Shown here: piece after piece, positions 24,194 to 32,803 of the stretch
How the letters are laid out: each line of letters begins with the position of its first letter
How positions within the stretch are numbered: position 1 is the stretch's first letter
Assembly (NCBI GenBank): GCA_012840135.1
Contig: DUMA01000008.1
Span: forward strand, 1 to 64,000
Length of the DNA: 64,000 bases
Reading direction: 5' to 3'
Source: Thermoanaerobacterales bacterium
GTDB taxonomy: Bacteria; Bacillota; Thermosediminibacteria; Thermosediminibacterales; Tepidanaerobacteraceae
Translations under genes and position numbers: made by a program
The notes under the pieces: generated by a model
Told to the model about the DNA's origin: nothing
Databases searched by the model: none
The model's input: the letters and a program-made list of their open reading frames with translations, nothing else

Positions 24194-24778
24194 ATGAAAC
24201 CGTTAAAAGGCACAAAAACTGCTGAAAATTTAATGAAAGCCTTTGCAGGCGAGTCACAGGCAAGAAATCGTTATACATATTATGCATCTGCAGCTAAAAA
24301 AGAAGGTTATATACAGATTTCAAACCTGTTTACTGAAACAGCAGAAAATGAAAAGGAACACGCTAAGATATTTTTTAAATTCTTAAATGAAAGCCTAAAT
24401 GGAGAAACGGTAGAAATAAATGCAGGCTACCCCGTTGCTTTAGGGGACACGAAAGCTAACCTGCTTGCAGCAGCCAACGGCGAAAAAGAAGAATGGTCAG
24501 AACTTTATCCTGAATTTGCGAAGGTGGCCGATGAGGAAGGCTACCCAGAGGTAGCGGCAGTGTTCAGGAAAATTGCTGAAGTAGAAAAGCACCATGAAGC
24601 AAGATATAGGAAACTGCTTAAGAACATAGAAAATGGAACAGTATTTAAAAAAGATACTGTTGTTCTTTGGAAGTGCAATAACTGCGGATATATCTATGAA
24701 GGAGATAGTGCTCCTGACGCATGTCCAGCCTGTGCACATCCTCAAGGATACTTTGAAGTGTTTGTGGAAAATTATTGA
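24194..24778 (+). CDS. rbr: Rubrerythrin
   Basis: 194 residues from the ATG at 24194 (8 bases after AAAGGAG; an ATG at 24188 is too close). A four-helix diiron domain with the Glu ligands in [22 protein letters not shown] and [13 protein letters not shown], followed by a C-terminal rubredoxin domain with [10 protein letters not shown] and [11 protein letters not shown]. Acts as NADH/rubredoxin-linked peroxidase in anaerobes. Ends in a terminator at 24808-24852. Confidence 0.96.
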   Translation: MKPLKGTKTAENLMKAFAGESQARNRYTYYASAAKKEGYIQISNLFTETAENEKEHAKIFFKFLNESLNGETVEINAGYPVALGDTKANLLAAANGEKEEWSELYPEFAKVADEEGYPEVAAVFRKIAEVEKHHEARYRKLLKNIENGTVFKKDTVVLWKCNNCGYIYEGDSAPDACPACAHPQGYFEVFVENY

Positions 24779-24807
24779 TATTAAAGTGTGAATTTTTTAG
24801 TATAGGA

Positions 24808-24852
24808 ATGCTCCTCATAATCTTATTTTAGGTTGTTGGGAGCATATTTTTT
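24808..24852 (+). terminator. Terminator after rubrerythrin
   Basis: ATGCTCC / GGAGCAT stem across a 24-base loop, then ATTTTTT. Confidence 0.65.
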
Positions 24853-24989
24853 AACCGTGCAGATATTGATGGCTGAGAGTACATCAGCAAACAGATGCCT
24901 CCAGGTTGTGCTCCGCCTGCTGCTGAAACTGCTTTCAAAACTCACGGAAGGAATTGGAACCGAAGCCGGAGAACCGATCCGCGGTTGCA

Positions 24990-25322
24990 AACCACTGGAC
25001 TGATAAGCTGCGAACTGGAAACCTATAAATTTGATAACTGTCAGGAAGTACAGTATATCAGTTCGTCAGATAAACCTTTTGAAATAATTAGAAGGGATTT
25101 TGAACACGCAGAACACCTGGCGGAGATTAGAGAAATTACCAAAGCAATTTTTTGCTCATTGAACTTTTATGGGAAGCCCTTGGCAGAAAATTGAAGGAAC
25201 TGCATGATATGGTAGTGTTTACAATACCACCTGACAATGTACTAAAAGAGTTCAAACCTTTTGCGCACCAGTATTTCATAAAGGCATTTTGTGAAGGTCG
25301 TATTCCCAGGTATCTTCCCTGA
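24990..25322 (+). pseudogene. Frameshifted unidentified gene remnant
   Basis: Two open stretches join by one frame change in a T6 run near 25147-25153. The first ends ...EIIRRDFEHAEHLAEIREITKAI; the second continues FLLIELLWEALGRKLKELHDMVVFTIPPDN...FKPFAHQYFIKAFCEGRIPRYLP and stops at 25322. The continuity of protein-like sequence across the shift makes a broken gene likely. I do not recognise the family. The rest of the 24853-25497 gap holds nothing else I can support. Confidence 0.4.
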
Positions 25323-25497
25323 AAAAGCAAAAAGAAGCATGCAATCATATATAAATTTTCCATGAAGAAATTCAAATGCTATTGAAATCTACGATTTTGA
25401 AATAAACAAGGCGGGTTTTATTTATATAGAGCACGCGCACTCATCTCTGAATAATGAAATTGAAAGTGGTTACAATTTCATATGAGGAGATGAGTTC

Positions 25498-25773
25498 ATG
25501 AAAAGAGAGGATATTTTTCGATTTCTGTCGGATATTTCTTCAAGTCTTTTTATAGGAGAAAACGAAGAAACGGTAAAGACCCCCGAAATACGTCTGGCCG
25601 ACGAGGTCAAAAAGGCACACCAGGACTGGCTGAAGGCCCAGAAATACTTCGAGTGCGTCACAGACCCCGACCTGGTGGACCACGCTATTTTCGCAGAAGA
25701 AGCCGCCAGGAAAAAGTACATTTACCTCCTGAAAAAGGCTAAAGAACAAGGCATATATTCAGGCAAGCTGTAA
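25498..25773 (+). CDS. yaaL: YaaL family protein (DUF2508)
   Basis: 91 residues, highly charged, with EVKKAHQDWLKAQKYFECVTDPDLVDHAIFAEEAARKKYIYLLKKAKEQGI, the DUF2508/YaaL core. The gene lies between recR and bofA in many spore formers, as here except for the inserted oxidative-defence genes. RBS AGGAGA. Function unknown. Confidence 0.88.
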   Translation: MKREDIFRFLSDISSSLFIGENEETVKTPEIRLADEVKKAHQDWLKAQKYFECVTDPDLVDHAIFAEEAARKKYIYLLKKAKEQGIYSGKL

Positions 25774-25807
25774 TAGGATATTATTAAAAAACACGGGGGG
25801 TGATGGT

Positions 25808-26083
25808 ATGCATATAGATTATGCTGCCGTCATTGCATATGCCTTTGGTCTCATCCTACTGTACATGATAGGGCGGGTTCTGATAGTCCCCCTTAGAATA
25901 GTGCTGAAACTAGTATATAATGCCATAATAGGCGGAGTTGTACTTGTTATCCTGAATTTCTTGGGGGGATATGTGGGGCTTTACATAGCAATAAATCCCA
26001 TAACGGCGCTGCTGGTGGGATTTCTGGGAGTGCCGGGGATAATCCTTTTGCTGGTCATAAAATATATTATGTCTGCCGGATGA
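25808..26083 (+). CDS. bofA: Pro-sigma-K processing inhibitor BofA
   Basis: 91 residues, two or three TM segments, ending INPITALLVGFLGVPGIILLLVIKYIM, the family's signature C-terminus. In Bacillus BofA holds SpoIVFB inactive in the mother-cell membrane until sigma-K is needed, so its presence points to an endospore former. RBS GGGGGGTGAT. Followed by a terminator at 26097-26133. Confidence 0.93.
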   Translation: MHIDYAAVIAYAFGLILLYMIGRVLIVPLRIVLKLVYNAIIGGVVLVILNFLGGYVGLYIAINPITALLVGFLGVPGIILLLVIKYIMSAG

Positions 26084-26096
26084 ATTTTGTTTTTTC

Positions 26097-26133
26097 AATC
26101 CTTTGCGATTTATGCGAAGGATTTTATGTTTTT
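26097..26133 (+). terminator. Terminator after bofA
   Basis: AATCCTTTGC / GCGAAGGATT (one mismatch), then TTATGTTTTTC. Confidence 0.65.
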
Positions 26134-26152
26134 CTTGACTGCTTTCATTCAA

Positions 26153-26285
26153 TCTGTTATACTTAATACTGGATTTCTGTTATACCCTACATTAATAATA
26201 TCATCCGAGCGTATCCCGTCTGTATCATCAAAACCCCGCCTTTGTAATATAACAGATTTCAAAAGTTACGATGTTTTATAACAGA
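26153..26285. promoter_or_regulatory. Four TCTGTTATA sites upstream of the por operon
   Basis: TCTGTTATA at 26153-26161 and 26176-26184, and its complement TATAACAGA at 26248-26256 and 26277-26285: two pairs head to head with symmetrical spacing of 23 and 29 bases. This lies in the 318-base gap between bofA and porG. A regulator or structural role is possible; none is known to me. Confidence 0.4.
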
Positions 26286-26401
26286 TTCCAGGCATTTTAC
26301 CGGGTTTTTCTTGAGGGGCTGGAAATGCGCGGTGTATTATTAATTTTTTTAGATAAAATATAAATGTACATTCAATGATAAGGAAGGGAGGATTTTACAA
26401 G

Positions 26402-26977
26402 ATGGAAAAAGTGCTTGAAGTTCGCTGGCATGCCCGTGGCGGTCAGGGGGCCAAGACCGCAGCGCTCATGCTGGCGGAGTCCATCGCCGAGATGGGAAAA
26501 TACGTCCAGGGTTTCCCGGAATACGGTCCTGAGAGGATGGGCGCACCAATTCTGGCATTCAACAGAATAAGCGATAAGCCTATTCACATCCACTCAAATG
26601 TTATCAATCCGCAGATAGTCATAGTACTTGATGCGACACTGCTGGGCCCCAAGGTTACGGCAGGAGTGCCCGAGGATGGCATCTATATCATCAATACTAC
26701 AAAGACCCCGCAGCAGGTCAGGGAGATACTGAAAATCACTGGTGGAAAGATTTATACCGTAGATGCCAACCAGATCTCTTTAGACACTATCGGGAGGGTA
26801 ATACCCAACACTCCGCTCATGGGCGCTTTTGTAAAAGCGACGCAGCTCATCCCGTATGAGGAGTTTATGGAAAACATGAGAGCGGAGCTTAACAAGAAAT
26901 TCAAGAAAAAGCCCGAGGTCATCGAAGGCAATTTAAAGGCCATCGAGAGGGCATATCAGGAGGTGAAGGGTGAATGA
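26402..26977 (+). CDS. porG: Pyruvate:ferredoxin oxidoreductase, gamma subunit
   Basis: 191 residues from the ATG at 26402 behind GGGAGG. VRWHARGGQGAKTAALMLAESIAEMGKYVQGFPEYGPERMGAP is the gamma-subunit signature (domain III of fused PFOR). First gene of a gamma-delta-alpha-beta operon with overlapping ends (4 and 11 bases). The enzyme makes acetyl-CoA, CO2 and reduced ferredoxin from pyruvate or runs in reverse. Related VOR/KOR gamma subunits look similar; the full operon favours pyruvate. Confidence 0.92.
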   Translation: MEKVLEVRWHARGGQGAKTAALMLAESIAEMGKYVQGFPEYGPERMGAPILAFNRISDKPIHIHSNVINPQIVIVLDATLLGPKVTAGVPEDGIYIINTTKTPQQVREILKITGGKIYTVDANQISLDTIGRVIPNTPLMGAFVKATQLIPYEEFMENMRAELNKKFKKKPEVIEGNLKAIERAYQEVKGE

Positions 26978-27342
26978 CACCGTTTAACAGGAATTTCGGC
27001 CAGGGAAGAAGGACCAAAGCAGTACGCCCCGACATGAACTGGAAGGAACTCACCAAAGCCGGCAACATTTATGAACCCGGCAATGCCAATACTTATGAGA
27101 CCGGAGACTGGCGCACCATAAGACCTGTATGGAACAAGGACAGGTGCATTCACTGCCTCATATGCTGGCGTTATTGCCCCGATGCCTCCATCATCTCCAC
27201 CGGCGGAAAGTTCGATTCCTTTGACTATAAACACTGCAAAGGCTGCGGCATATGTGCCAATGTGTGCCCCGTCCATGCCATAGACATGTTCTCCGAGGAT
27301 GAGATAGACAAGCAGAAGGAGGCGGAGAGAAATGAAGAGTAA
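26974..27342 (+). CDS. porD: Pyruvate:ferredoxin oxidoreductase, delta (2x4Fe-4S) subunit
   Basis: 122 residues. Two ferredoxin motifs, CIHCLICWRYCPDAS and CKGCGICANVCPVHAI, carry two 4Fe-4S clusters that pass electrons from the TPP site to external ferredoxin. The N-terminus NWKELTKAGNIYEPGNANTYETGDWRTIRPVWNKDRC is typical of POR delta subunits. Overlaps porG by ATGA. Confidence 0.94.
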   Translation: MTPFNRNFGQGRRTKAVRPDMNWKELTKAGNIYEPGNANTYETGDWRTIRPVWNKDRCIHCLICWRYCPDASIISTGGKFDSFDYKHCKGCGICANVCPVHAIDMFSEDEIDKQKEAERNEE

Positions 27343-28513
27343 AGTCGCCATTACAGGAAATGAAGCTGTCGCCCAAGCTATGAAACAAATCAATCCCGAT
27401 GTGGTGGCGGCCTATCCCATTACGCCCCAGACGGAAGTCGTGCAAATATTTTCTTCTTTTGTTTCCAACGGCCAGGTGGATACCGAGTTTGTCACCGTAG
27501 AAAGCGAGCACAGCGCCATGAGCGCCACCATTGGAGCTTCGGCAGCCGGTGCCCGGGCCATGACAGCCACTTCCAGCCAGGGCCTTGCATTGATGTTCGA
27601 GATGGTATATATAGCGTCATCTTTGAGGCTGCCCATAGTGTTCCCGGTGGTAAACCGCGCCCTGAGCGGTCCCATCAACATCCACTGCGACCACAGCGAT
27701 GCCATGGGCATCAAAGATGCCGGGGTAATACAGCTATTCTGCGAAAATGCCCAGGAAGCCTATGACAACATGATCCAGGCGGTAAGGATTGCCGAACATC
27801 CCGATGTCCTCCTGCCTGTGTCGGTGAACTTCGACGGGTTTATCACCAGCCATGCTTTGGATGTGTTGGAAGTGCTGGATGATGAGACCGTAAAGAATTT
27901 CGTAGGAACTTATCAGCCCGAGGAATATCTTCTGGATGCCGAAAATCCTGTCTCCATGGGCAACTTTGACATGTACGACTTCTACTTCGAGCATAAGCGC
28001 CAGCAGGTGGCGGCCATGGAAGCTGCCAAGAAAGTCATCGAGGAAGTCGGCAGGGAGTATGAAGCCATTTCCGGAAGAAAATACGGCCTGATAGATGCAT
28101 ACAAACTGGACGACGCCGAAATGGCGGTGGTAGTTCTCAACTCGGCTGCGGGCAGCGCCAAAGGCGTCGTAGACGAGCTTAGGGAAAAGGGCCTCAAGGT
28201 AGGCGTGCTAAAGCCCAGGGTTTTCAGACCTTTCCCCTTTGAAGCCATACAGGATGCTTTAAAGGGCGTCAAGGCTGTGGCGGTGCTTGATAGGGCCGAA
28301 ACTTTCTCGACCATGGGAGGCCCCATGTTTGCCGATGTGAGAACAGCCCTCTATGACCTCAAGAACGACATCAAGGTTGTAAACTACGTATACGGCCTTG
28401 GCGGCAGGGATTTGAGGCTTGAGGATGTGGAAAAGGTGTACGATGACCTTGCAAATATCATTAAGACAGGCAGAGCGGATAAATTCGTAAACTACTTAGG
28501 ACTGAGAGAATAG
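27332..28513 (+). CDS. porA: Pyruvate:ferredoxin oxidoreductase, alpha subunit
   Basis: 393 residues. AAYPITPQTEVVQIFSSF and TVESEHSAMSATIGASAAGARAMTATSSQGL are the alpha-subunit pyrimidine-binding motifs; TVESEHS carries the TPP-activating glutamate. NRALSGPINIHCDHSDAMG is the conserved substrate loop. Overlaps porD by 11 bases. Confidence 0.96.
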   Translation: MKSKVAITGNEAVAQAMKQINPDVVAAYPITPQTEVVQIFSSFVSNGQVDTEFVTVESEHSAMSATIGASAAGARAMTATSSQGLALMFEMVYIASSLRLPIVFPVVNRALSGPINIHCDHSDAMGIKDAGVIQLFCENAQEAYDNMIQAVRIAEHPDVLLPVSVNFDGFITSHALDVLEVLDDETVKNFVGTYQPEEYLLDAENPVSMGNFDMYDFYFEHKRQQVAAMEAAKKVIEEVGREYEAISGRKYGLIDAYKLDDAEMAVVVLNSAAGSAKGVVDELREKGLKVGVLKPRVFRPFPFEAIQDALKGVKAVAVLDRAETFSTMGGPMFADVRTALYDLKNDIKVVNYVYGLGGRDLRLEDVEKVYDDLANIIKTGRADKFVNYLGLRE

Positions 28514-28524
28514 GAGGTGCGGAC

Positions 28525-29469
28525 ATGGCTACATTAAAAGAACTCGCCAAGGTTGAGGAAAGATTTGTAGGAGGTCACAGACTCTGCGCCGGCTGCGGTC
28601 ACGGCATTTCCGTAAGGATGGTCTTAAATGCGGCGGAAGATTCCAACGTGGTGGTAGGGTGCGCCACGGGTTGTCTGGAAGTGGCCTCTACCATATATCC
28701 TTATACCGCATGGAACTGCTCGTTTATACACAGTGCCTTTGAAAACGCTGGAGCCACCATCGGCGGAGTGGAGGCCGCGTACAAAGCCCTGAAAAGGAAG
28801 GGCAAGATCGATAAAGACTTCAAGTTTGTGGCCTTCGGCGGCGATGGTGGAACTTATGACATTGGCTTCCAGTCCCTTTCAGGGGCTATGGAGCGCGGCC
28901 ACAATATAGTCTATGTATGCCTTGACAACGAGGCTTACATGAATACGGGCATTCAGCGCTCCAGTGCCACACCCATGGGTGCCGATACCACTACCAGCCC
29001 CGCAGGCAAGGTGGTCGCTGGCAAGCAGCAGCCCAGAAAAGATCTGACTGCCATCATGGCGGCCCACAACATACCTTATGCTGCCCAGACAGCCATACAC
29101 AACTGGCAGGATGTGCACAGGAAGGCGAAGAAAGCCTTTGATGTGGAAGGGCCGGCGTTTTTGAACATTCTATCTCCGTGTCCCAGAGGCTGGAGGTACA
29201 ACACTCCAGACATAGTGGAACTTGTCAAAATAGCCGTGGAGACCCGCTTCTGGCCTCTCTACGAGGTGGAAAACGGCAAGTGGAAGTTAAACTATAAACC
29301 CAAAAAATATGTACCAATCGAAGAATTTCTAAAACCCCAGGGTCGATTCCGCCACCTTTTTGCACCCGGCAATGAGCATGTAATAAAAGCCATACAGGAA
29401 GAAATCGACAACCGGTGGCTGGCGCTTCTGGAGCGCTGCGGTGAACCCCAGGAGCTTCCTTCAAGATAA
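28525..29469 (+). CDS. porB: Pyruvate:ferredoxin oxidoreductase, beta subunit
   Basis: 314 residues. An N-terminal CAGCGHG with later cysteines (CATGC, LSPCPRGW) for the proximal 4Fe-4S cluster, and the TPP/Mg motif FGGDGGTYDIGFQSLSGAMERGHNIVYVCLDNEAYMNTG. RBS AGGAGGTG. The operon ends in a strong terminator. Confidence 0.96.
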   Translation: MATLKELAKVEERFVGGHRLCAGCGHGISVRMVLNAAEDSNVVVGCATGCLEVASTIYPYTAWNCSFIHSAFENAGATIGGVEAAYKALKRKGKIDKDFKFVAFGGDGGTYDIGFQSLSGAMERGHNIVYVCLDNEAYMNTGIQRSSATPMGADTTTSPAGKVVAGKQQPRKDLTAIMAAHNIPYAAQTAIHNWQDVHRKAKKAFDVEGPAFLNILSPCPRGWRYNTPDIVELVKIAVETRFWPLYEVENGKWKLNYKPKKYVPIEEFLKPQGRFRHLFAPGNEHVIKAIQEEIDNRWLALLERCGEPQELPSR

Positions 29470-29480
29470 GCAAGGCTTAA

Positions 29481-29517
29481 ATGCCCCCCGTGAATAAATT
29501 CACGGGGGGCATGCTTT
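29481..29517 (+). terminator. Terminator of the por operon
   Basis: Perfect 14-bp stem (ATGCCCCCCGTGAA and its complement) with loop TAAA, then GCTTTT. Confidence 0.9.
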
Positions 29518-29597
29518 TGAATCCCGTTTTCCGGCACCTTTTCGGCCCCGCTACATATTATATTTAATGAAAATGGTTTTTGGCGGAGGGAAGAACG

Positions 29598-30488
29598 ATG
29601 GGATACAGCATAGGTCTTGCTCTGAGCGGTGGAGGAGTGCGGGGCGCGGTGCACCTGGGGGTGCTGAAGGTGCTGACCCAGAACAGCATTTATCCCGATA
29701 TGATTTCAGGTACCAGTGCCGGCAGTATTGCCGGTGCCCTCTTTGCAGCAGGTATCGACATAGATGGTTTCCTGGAGGAGATTAAAAGCGTAAAACCATG
29801 GAAATTATTAGATCCGGCCTTTACTCCCGCATATATACTTATGTTGATTTTTTATTACTGGACCAATAAGCCAATGGTCATGTGGGGTATTCCTGACGGC
29901 TTTTTCAAAGGAGAAAAGATTGAAAAGTATCTGGACGGGGTGCTGGGTGGGAAAAAATTTGACGACCTAAAGATGCCCCTTTTCGTCGTCAGTGCGGATA
30001 TTAACACCGGCGACACGGTCATTTTCTGCAGCAAAAAAAATGTGCCGAAGGAAAAAATATATAATACGGTCTTTATTACCGATGCTAAGGTGTCCGAGGC
30101 AGTAAGGGCCAGCATTTCCCTGCCGGGAATTTTCCTGCCAAAATATATTAAAGGTCGCAAACTGGTGGACGGCGGCATAAAGGACAATATACCGGTGGGA
30201 ATCCTGCATCACCGGGGAGTCAAAAAAGTGCTGGCCGTAGATCTGGGGGTAACCACCGGCCGAGCAAAAGCCGATTCATTGATGGAAATTTTGATGGCAT
30301 CGATGGATATCATGGGGGATGAACTATCGTACTATATTAAAAAAAGTTATCCGGGGTTTTATCTATACCCGGACCTGCAGGGAGTTGGATATAAGGATTT
30401 TCGGAGAATTCCCGAGTTTGTGAAATATGGAGAGAATGTGACCACAAAAGCTTTACCTGACATAAAAAAATTTTTGCAAAAGCCCTGA
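29598..30488 (+). CDS. Patatin-like phospholipase/acyl hydrolase
   Basis: 296 residues from the ATG at 29598 (GGAGGG upstream; a TTG at 29580 is open but lacks a site). Oxyanion loop GGGVRG (11-16), nucleophile Ser40 in GTSAG and the dyad Asp191 in DGG complete the patatin Ser-Asp active site. A hydrophobic segment near 85-105 (YILMLIFYYW) suggests membrane association. RssA-like proteins of this size hydrolyse lipid acyl esters. It stands alone. Confidence 0.9.
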   Translation: MGYSIGLALSGGGVRGAVHLGVLKVLTQNSIYPDMISGTSAGSIAGALFAAGIDIDGFLEEIKSVKPWKLLDPAFTPAYILMLIFYYWTNKPMVMWGIPDGFFKGEKIEKYLDGVLGGKKFDDLKMPLFVVSADINTGDTVIFCSKKNVPKEKIYNTVFITDAKVSEAVRASISLPGIFLPKYIKGRKLVDGGIKDNIPVGILHHRGVKKVLAVDLGVTTGRAKADSLMEILMASMDIMGDELSYYIKKSYPGFYLYPDLQGVGYKDFRRIPEFVKYGENVTTKALPDIKKFLQKP

Positions 30489-30517
30489 ATCATTTTCTAA
30501 ATAGCTTGATAAAAAAA

Positions 30518-30598
30518 CTAGCAGACGCCGACAATAACCGGGCAATCGCCCTCGCAATTTTCACACGGGTTGTCAACTTTTTTAACTTCATAGAGCAT
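30518..30598 (-). CDS. 26-residue cysteine-rich microprotein
   Basis: Starts 7 bases after GGGAGG and encodes a 26-residue peptide ending with four cysteines in the core CENCEGDC...GVC (pattern C-x2-C-x4-C-x6-C). The ribosome site and the regular cysteine spacing argue for a real gene, such as a metal-binding peptide or precursor of a modified peptide. No modifying enzyme is adjacent. It lies downstream of another small gene on the same strand, from which a terminator separates it. I do not recognise a family. Confidence 0.5.
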   Translation of the reverse strand: MLYEVKKVDNPCENCEGDCPVIVGVC

Positions 30599-30658
30599 CC
30601 TGTTTCCTCCCAACGTTTTTGTACATTTTTAGTATGACCTCTTGTAGAAACAATATGC

Positions 30659-30681
30659 AAAAAAAAGAAGCCATTGGCTTC
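30659..30681 (-). terminator. Terminator between the two small minus-strand genes
   Basis: Reading minus: GAAGCC-AAT-GGCTTC followed by TTTTTTTT. It follows the 37-residue gene. Confidence 0.75.
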
Positions 30682-30697
30682 CGAAGGAGATTTGTGT

Positions 30698-30811
30698 TCA
30701 ATGCTCCATGTACCCCGAATTGTATAACAGATCGAGTATATATTCTTCGATGCTTTTTGCGACTTTATCATCGTTTTTTACCATATTCTCTTCTTCAAAA
30801 CGGATTCTCAT
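30698..30811 (-). CDS. 37-residue small protein behind a consensus promoter
   Basis: ATG at 30811, 8 bases after GGAGG. It encodes an acidic-basic helix-forming peptide (RIRFEEENMVKNDDKVAKSIEEYILDLLYNSGYMEH). Promoter at 30858-30886 and terminator at 30659-30681 give it a complete transcription unit. Helical amphipathic character resembles small antitoxin or DNA-binding fragments, but no family is recognised. Confidence 0.6.
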   Translation of the reverse strand: MRIRFEEENMVKNDDKVAKSIEEYILDLLYNSGYMEH

Positions 30812-30838
30812 TAGGACCGCCTCCATTTGAATGATTGT

Positions 30839-30886
30839 ATACATGTATTATGGTTTTATTATACACCGATATTCAATGCAAGTCAA
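30839..30886 (-). promoter_or_regulatory. Consensus sigma-A promoter with palindrome at the start site
   Basis: On the minus strand: TTGACT (30886-30881), 17-base spacer, TATAAT (30863-30858), and a perfect palindrome ATACATGTAT (30839-30848) at the expected transcription start, a plausible operator. Confidence 0.75.
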
Positions 30887-30975
30887 GGTAAAATAAAAAT
30901 TTTTTTTAAAGGAAATGTGCTCTTTGTGTCGAATTTATTATAATAAATATGAGGCACCGGGGGGATAATGTCAGC

Positions 30976-32175
30976 ATGATATGCCGAAAAGCCGCAGCAA
31001 AAATATTTGTTTTTGCCGCATTATGCTCTGCGATACTATTTCTGGCTGGATGCGGCATCAGCGCCGGAACATTGCCTGCGGTGTCTGAAAAGGTCTATGC
31101 TCCCCCAAAAGAGCAGGACTTTCTGGATCAGCCTTATCTTGCGCCGCAGGTGTACAACCCCCCTGTTAAGGTGAAGGGGATATATCTTACGGGATGGAAA
31201 GCAGGCATTCCCGGCGAGCTTGAAAAAATGATAAATCTGGTGGATACCACCGAACTCAATGCCATGGTCATAGATGTGAAGGACAACACGGGGAGGCTGA
31301 CATACAAGTCGAAGATCCCCATGGTGGCGCAGATAGGATCCGGTTCGAACCGAATCCCGGATATAGATGGTTTGCTCAAAACTCTAAAGGAGCATGGTAT
31401 CTATACCATCGGGCGGATTGTAGTGTTTGAAGACCCGGTGCTGTCTAAGGCGCGGCCGGCCTTTGCCGTAAAGAACAAAAAAGGAGAAAACTGGGTTACC
31501 CGCAAAGGTCTGGGCTGGGTCGATCCTTACAACACCGGTGTCTGGGATTATGCGGTATCCATCGCAGAGGAAGCTGCCAGAAAAGGTTTTAATGAAATAC
31601 AGTTTGATTATGTGAGGTTTCCATCGGACGGCGACCTGAAAGATATAGTATATCCTGCCAATAACGGCAGGAGCCGAGTTCAAACCATATCGGCCTTTTT
31701 GTCATATGCAAAAAAACGGCTGGAACCTTACGGAGTTTACGTATCTGCCGATATTTTTGGGCTGGTGACCACCGCCGAAGACGACATGAAGATAGGGCAG
31801 TATCTTGAAGATGTGGTCAAAACCGTAGACTATATTTCTCCCATGGTTTACCCGTCCCACTATGCGCCGGGATCTTACGGTCTTTCAAATCCCAATGCGG
31901 CTCCCTATGAGACCGTGTACCACAGCCTCTCTACCGCGGTGAAAAGGTTGGAAAAGGTCGATGGGTTTAAGGCCGAAATCCGACCCTGGCTTCAGGATTT
32001 TACCCTGGGAGCACCGCCTTATGGCCCCCGGGAGGTGAGGGCGCAGATTAAAGCCACCTATGATGCAGGCCTTTCCCAGTGGATATTGTGGGATCCGGCC
32101 AATACTTACACCGTGGCGGCACTGATTCCCGAGCCTTTAGCGAAAAATGGTAATTCCAGGATAAATTTATATTGA
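30976..32175 (+). CDS. Secreted lipoprotein, putative glycoside hydrolase (DUF4015/GHL-type TIM barrel)
   Basis: 399 residues from the ATG at 30976, which gives a clean lipoprotein signal (FLAGC, Cys26); an in-frame ATG at 30949 spoils it. Motifs VKGIYLTGWKAG, MVIDVKDNTGRLTY, the strand FNEIQFDYVRFPSDG, SADIFGLVTTAEDD, DYISPMVYPSHYAPG and WILWDPANTY are typical of the DUF4015 family, a barrel with probable acid residues in QFDYVRFP and SADIFG. It probably acts on cell-surface polysaccharide. Substrate not known. RBS GGGGGGAT. Confidence 0.88.
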   Translation: MICRKAAAKIFVFAALCSAILFLAGCGISAGTLPAVSEKVYAPPKEQDFLDQPYLAPQVYNPPVKVKGIYLTGWKAGIPGELEKMINLVDTTELNAMVIDVKDNTGRLTYKSKIPMVAQIGSGSNRIPDIDGLLKTLKEHGIYTIGRIVVFEDPVLSKARPAFAVKNKKGENWVTRKGLGWVDPYNTGVWDYAVSIAEEAARKGFNEIQFDYVRFPSDGDLKDIVYPANNGRSRVQTISAFLSYAKKRLEPYGVYVSADIFGLVTTAEDDMKIGQYLEDVVKTVDYISPMVYPSHYAPGSYGLSNPNAAPYETVYHSLSTAVKRLEKVDGFKAEIRPWLQDFTLGAPPYGPREVRAQIKATYDAGLSQWILWDPANTYTVAALIPEPLAKNGNSRINLY

Positions 32176-32251
32176 CTATACAGGAAAAATGTTATATACT
32201 AGACAGTATAAATAATGATTACTATTTTTGAATAAGCGGGAGGTGTCTGTT

Positions 32252-32377
32252 GTGGCAGTATTTAAGTGCAGTGCTTGTGGGTACGAAAAAGAGGGCCGCT
32301 GCAAACCGAAAAAATGTCCCGAGTGCGAGGCAAAAGATACTTTCGTGAAGGTCGAAGCCCCCAAGGAGGATAAGTAA
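32252..32377 (+). CDS. Rubredoxin-like small protein (RCKP type)
   Basis: 41 residues, GTG start behind GGGAGGTG. VAVFKCSACGYEKEGRCKPKKCPECEAKDTF has two CxxC pairs with the RCKPKKCP motif that names this family. It could bind one Fe or Zn. Six bases before a Fur/PerR gene, so the two form an operon, which suggests a part in metal or peroxide sensing or electron transfer. Confidence 0.85.
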   Translation: MAVFKCSACGYEKEGRCKPKKCPECEAKDTFVKVEAPKEDK

Positions 32378-32383
32378 GAGTTC

Positions 32384-32803
32384 ATGATAGACTCAACGCA
32401 GGAAGAAAAAAAGGGATTTGTGCGAAAAACAAGGCAGCGGGATCTGATCTTAAAGACACTGCGCAGCACCAAATCTCACCCTACAGCTGATTGGATTTAT
32501 GAAAAGGTCAAAAAAGAAATGCCCAATATAAGCCTTGGTACCGTATACAGAAATCTCGGGACCCTGAAAGAAATGGGCGAGATCATGGAACTCAACTATG
32601 GCAGCAAGTACAGCCGCTTTGACGGCAATCCGGAAAACCATTACCACTTTGTATGCACCAGGTGCGGCAAGGTAATGGATATTGAAGGGTGTTGCGTGCA
32701 CAAAGAACTGGATGAAATTGTCGCTCGGGAAAACGGTGTCAAAGTATTTTTCCATAGAACCGAATTTTACGGATTGTGCAGGGAATGTAAGGAAAAAGAA
32801 TAA
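32384..32803 (+). CDS. Fur family regulator, PerR-like
   Basis: 139 residues. Winged helix RQRDLILKTLRSTKSHPTADWIYEKVKKEMPNISLGTVYRNLGTLKEMGEI; structural zinc site CTRCGK and CRECK; regulatory-site His in NHYHFVC. The SLGTVYRNL helix contacts DNA. PerR rather than Fur is suggested by association with a rubredoxin-like protein, not proven. A hairpin (AAAGCG...CGCTTT, 32831-32858) follows but has no T-tract. Confidence 0.88.
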   Translation: MIDSTQEEKKGFVRKTRQRDLILKTLRSTKSHPTADWIYEKVKKEMPNISLGTVYRNLGTLKEMGEIMELNYGSKYSRFDGNPENHYHFVCTRCGKVMDIEGCCVHKELDEIVARENGVKVFFHRTEFYGLCRECKEKE

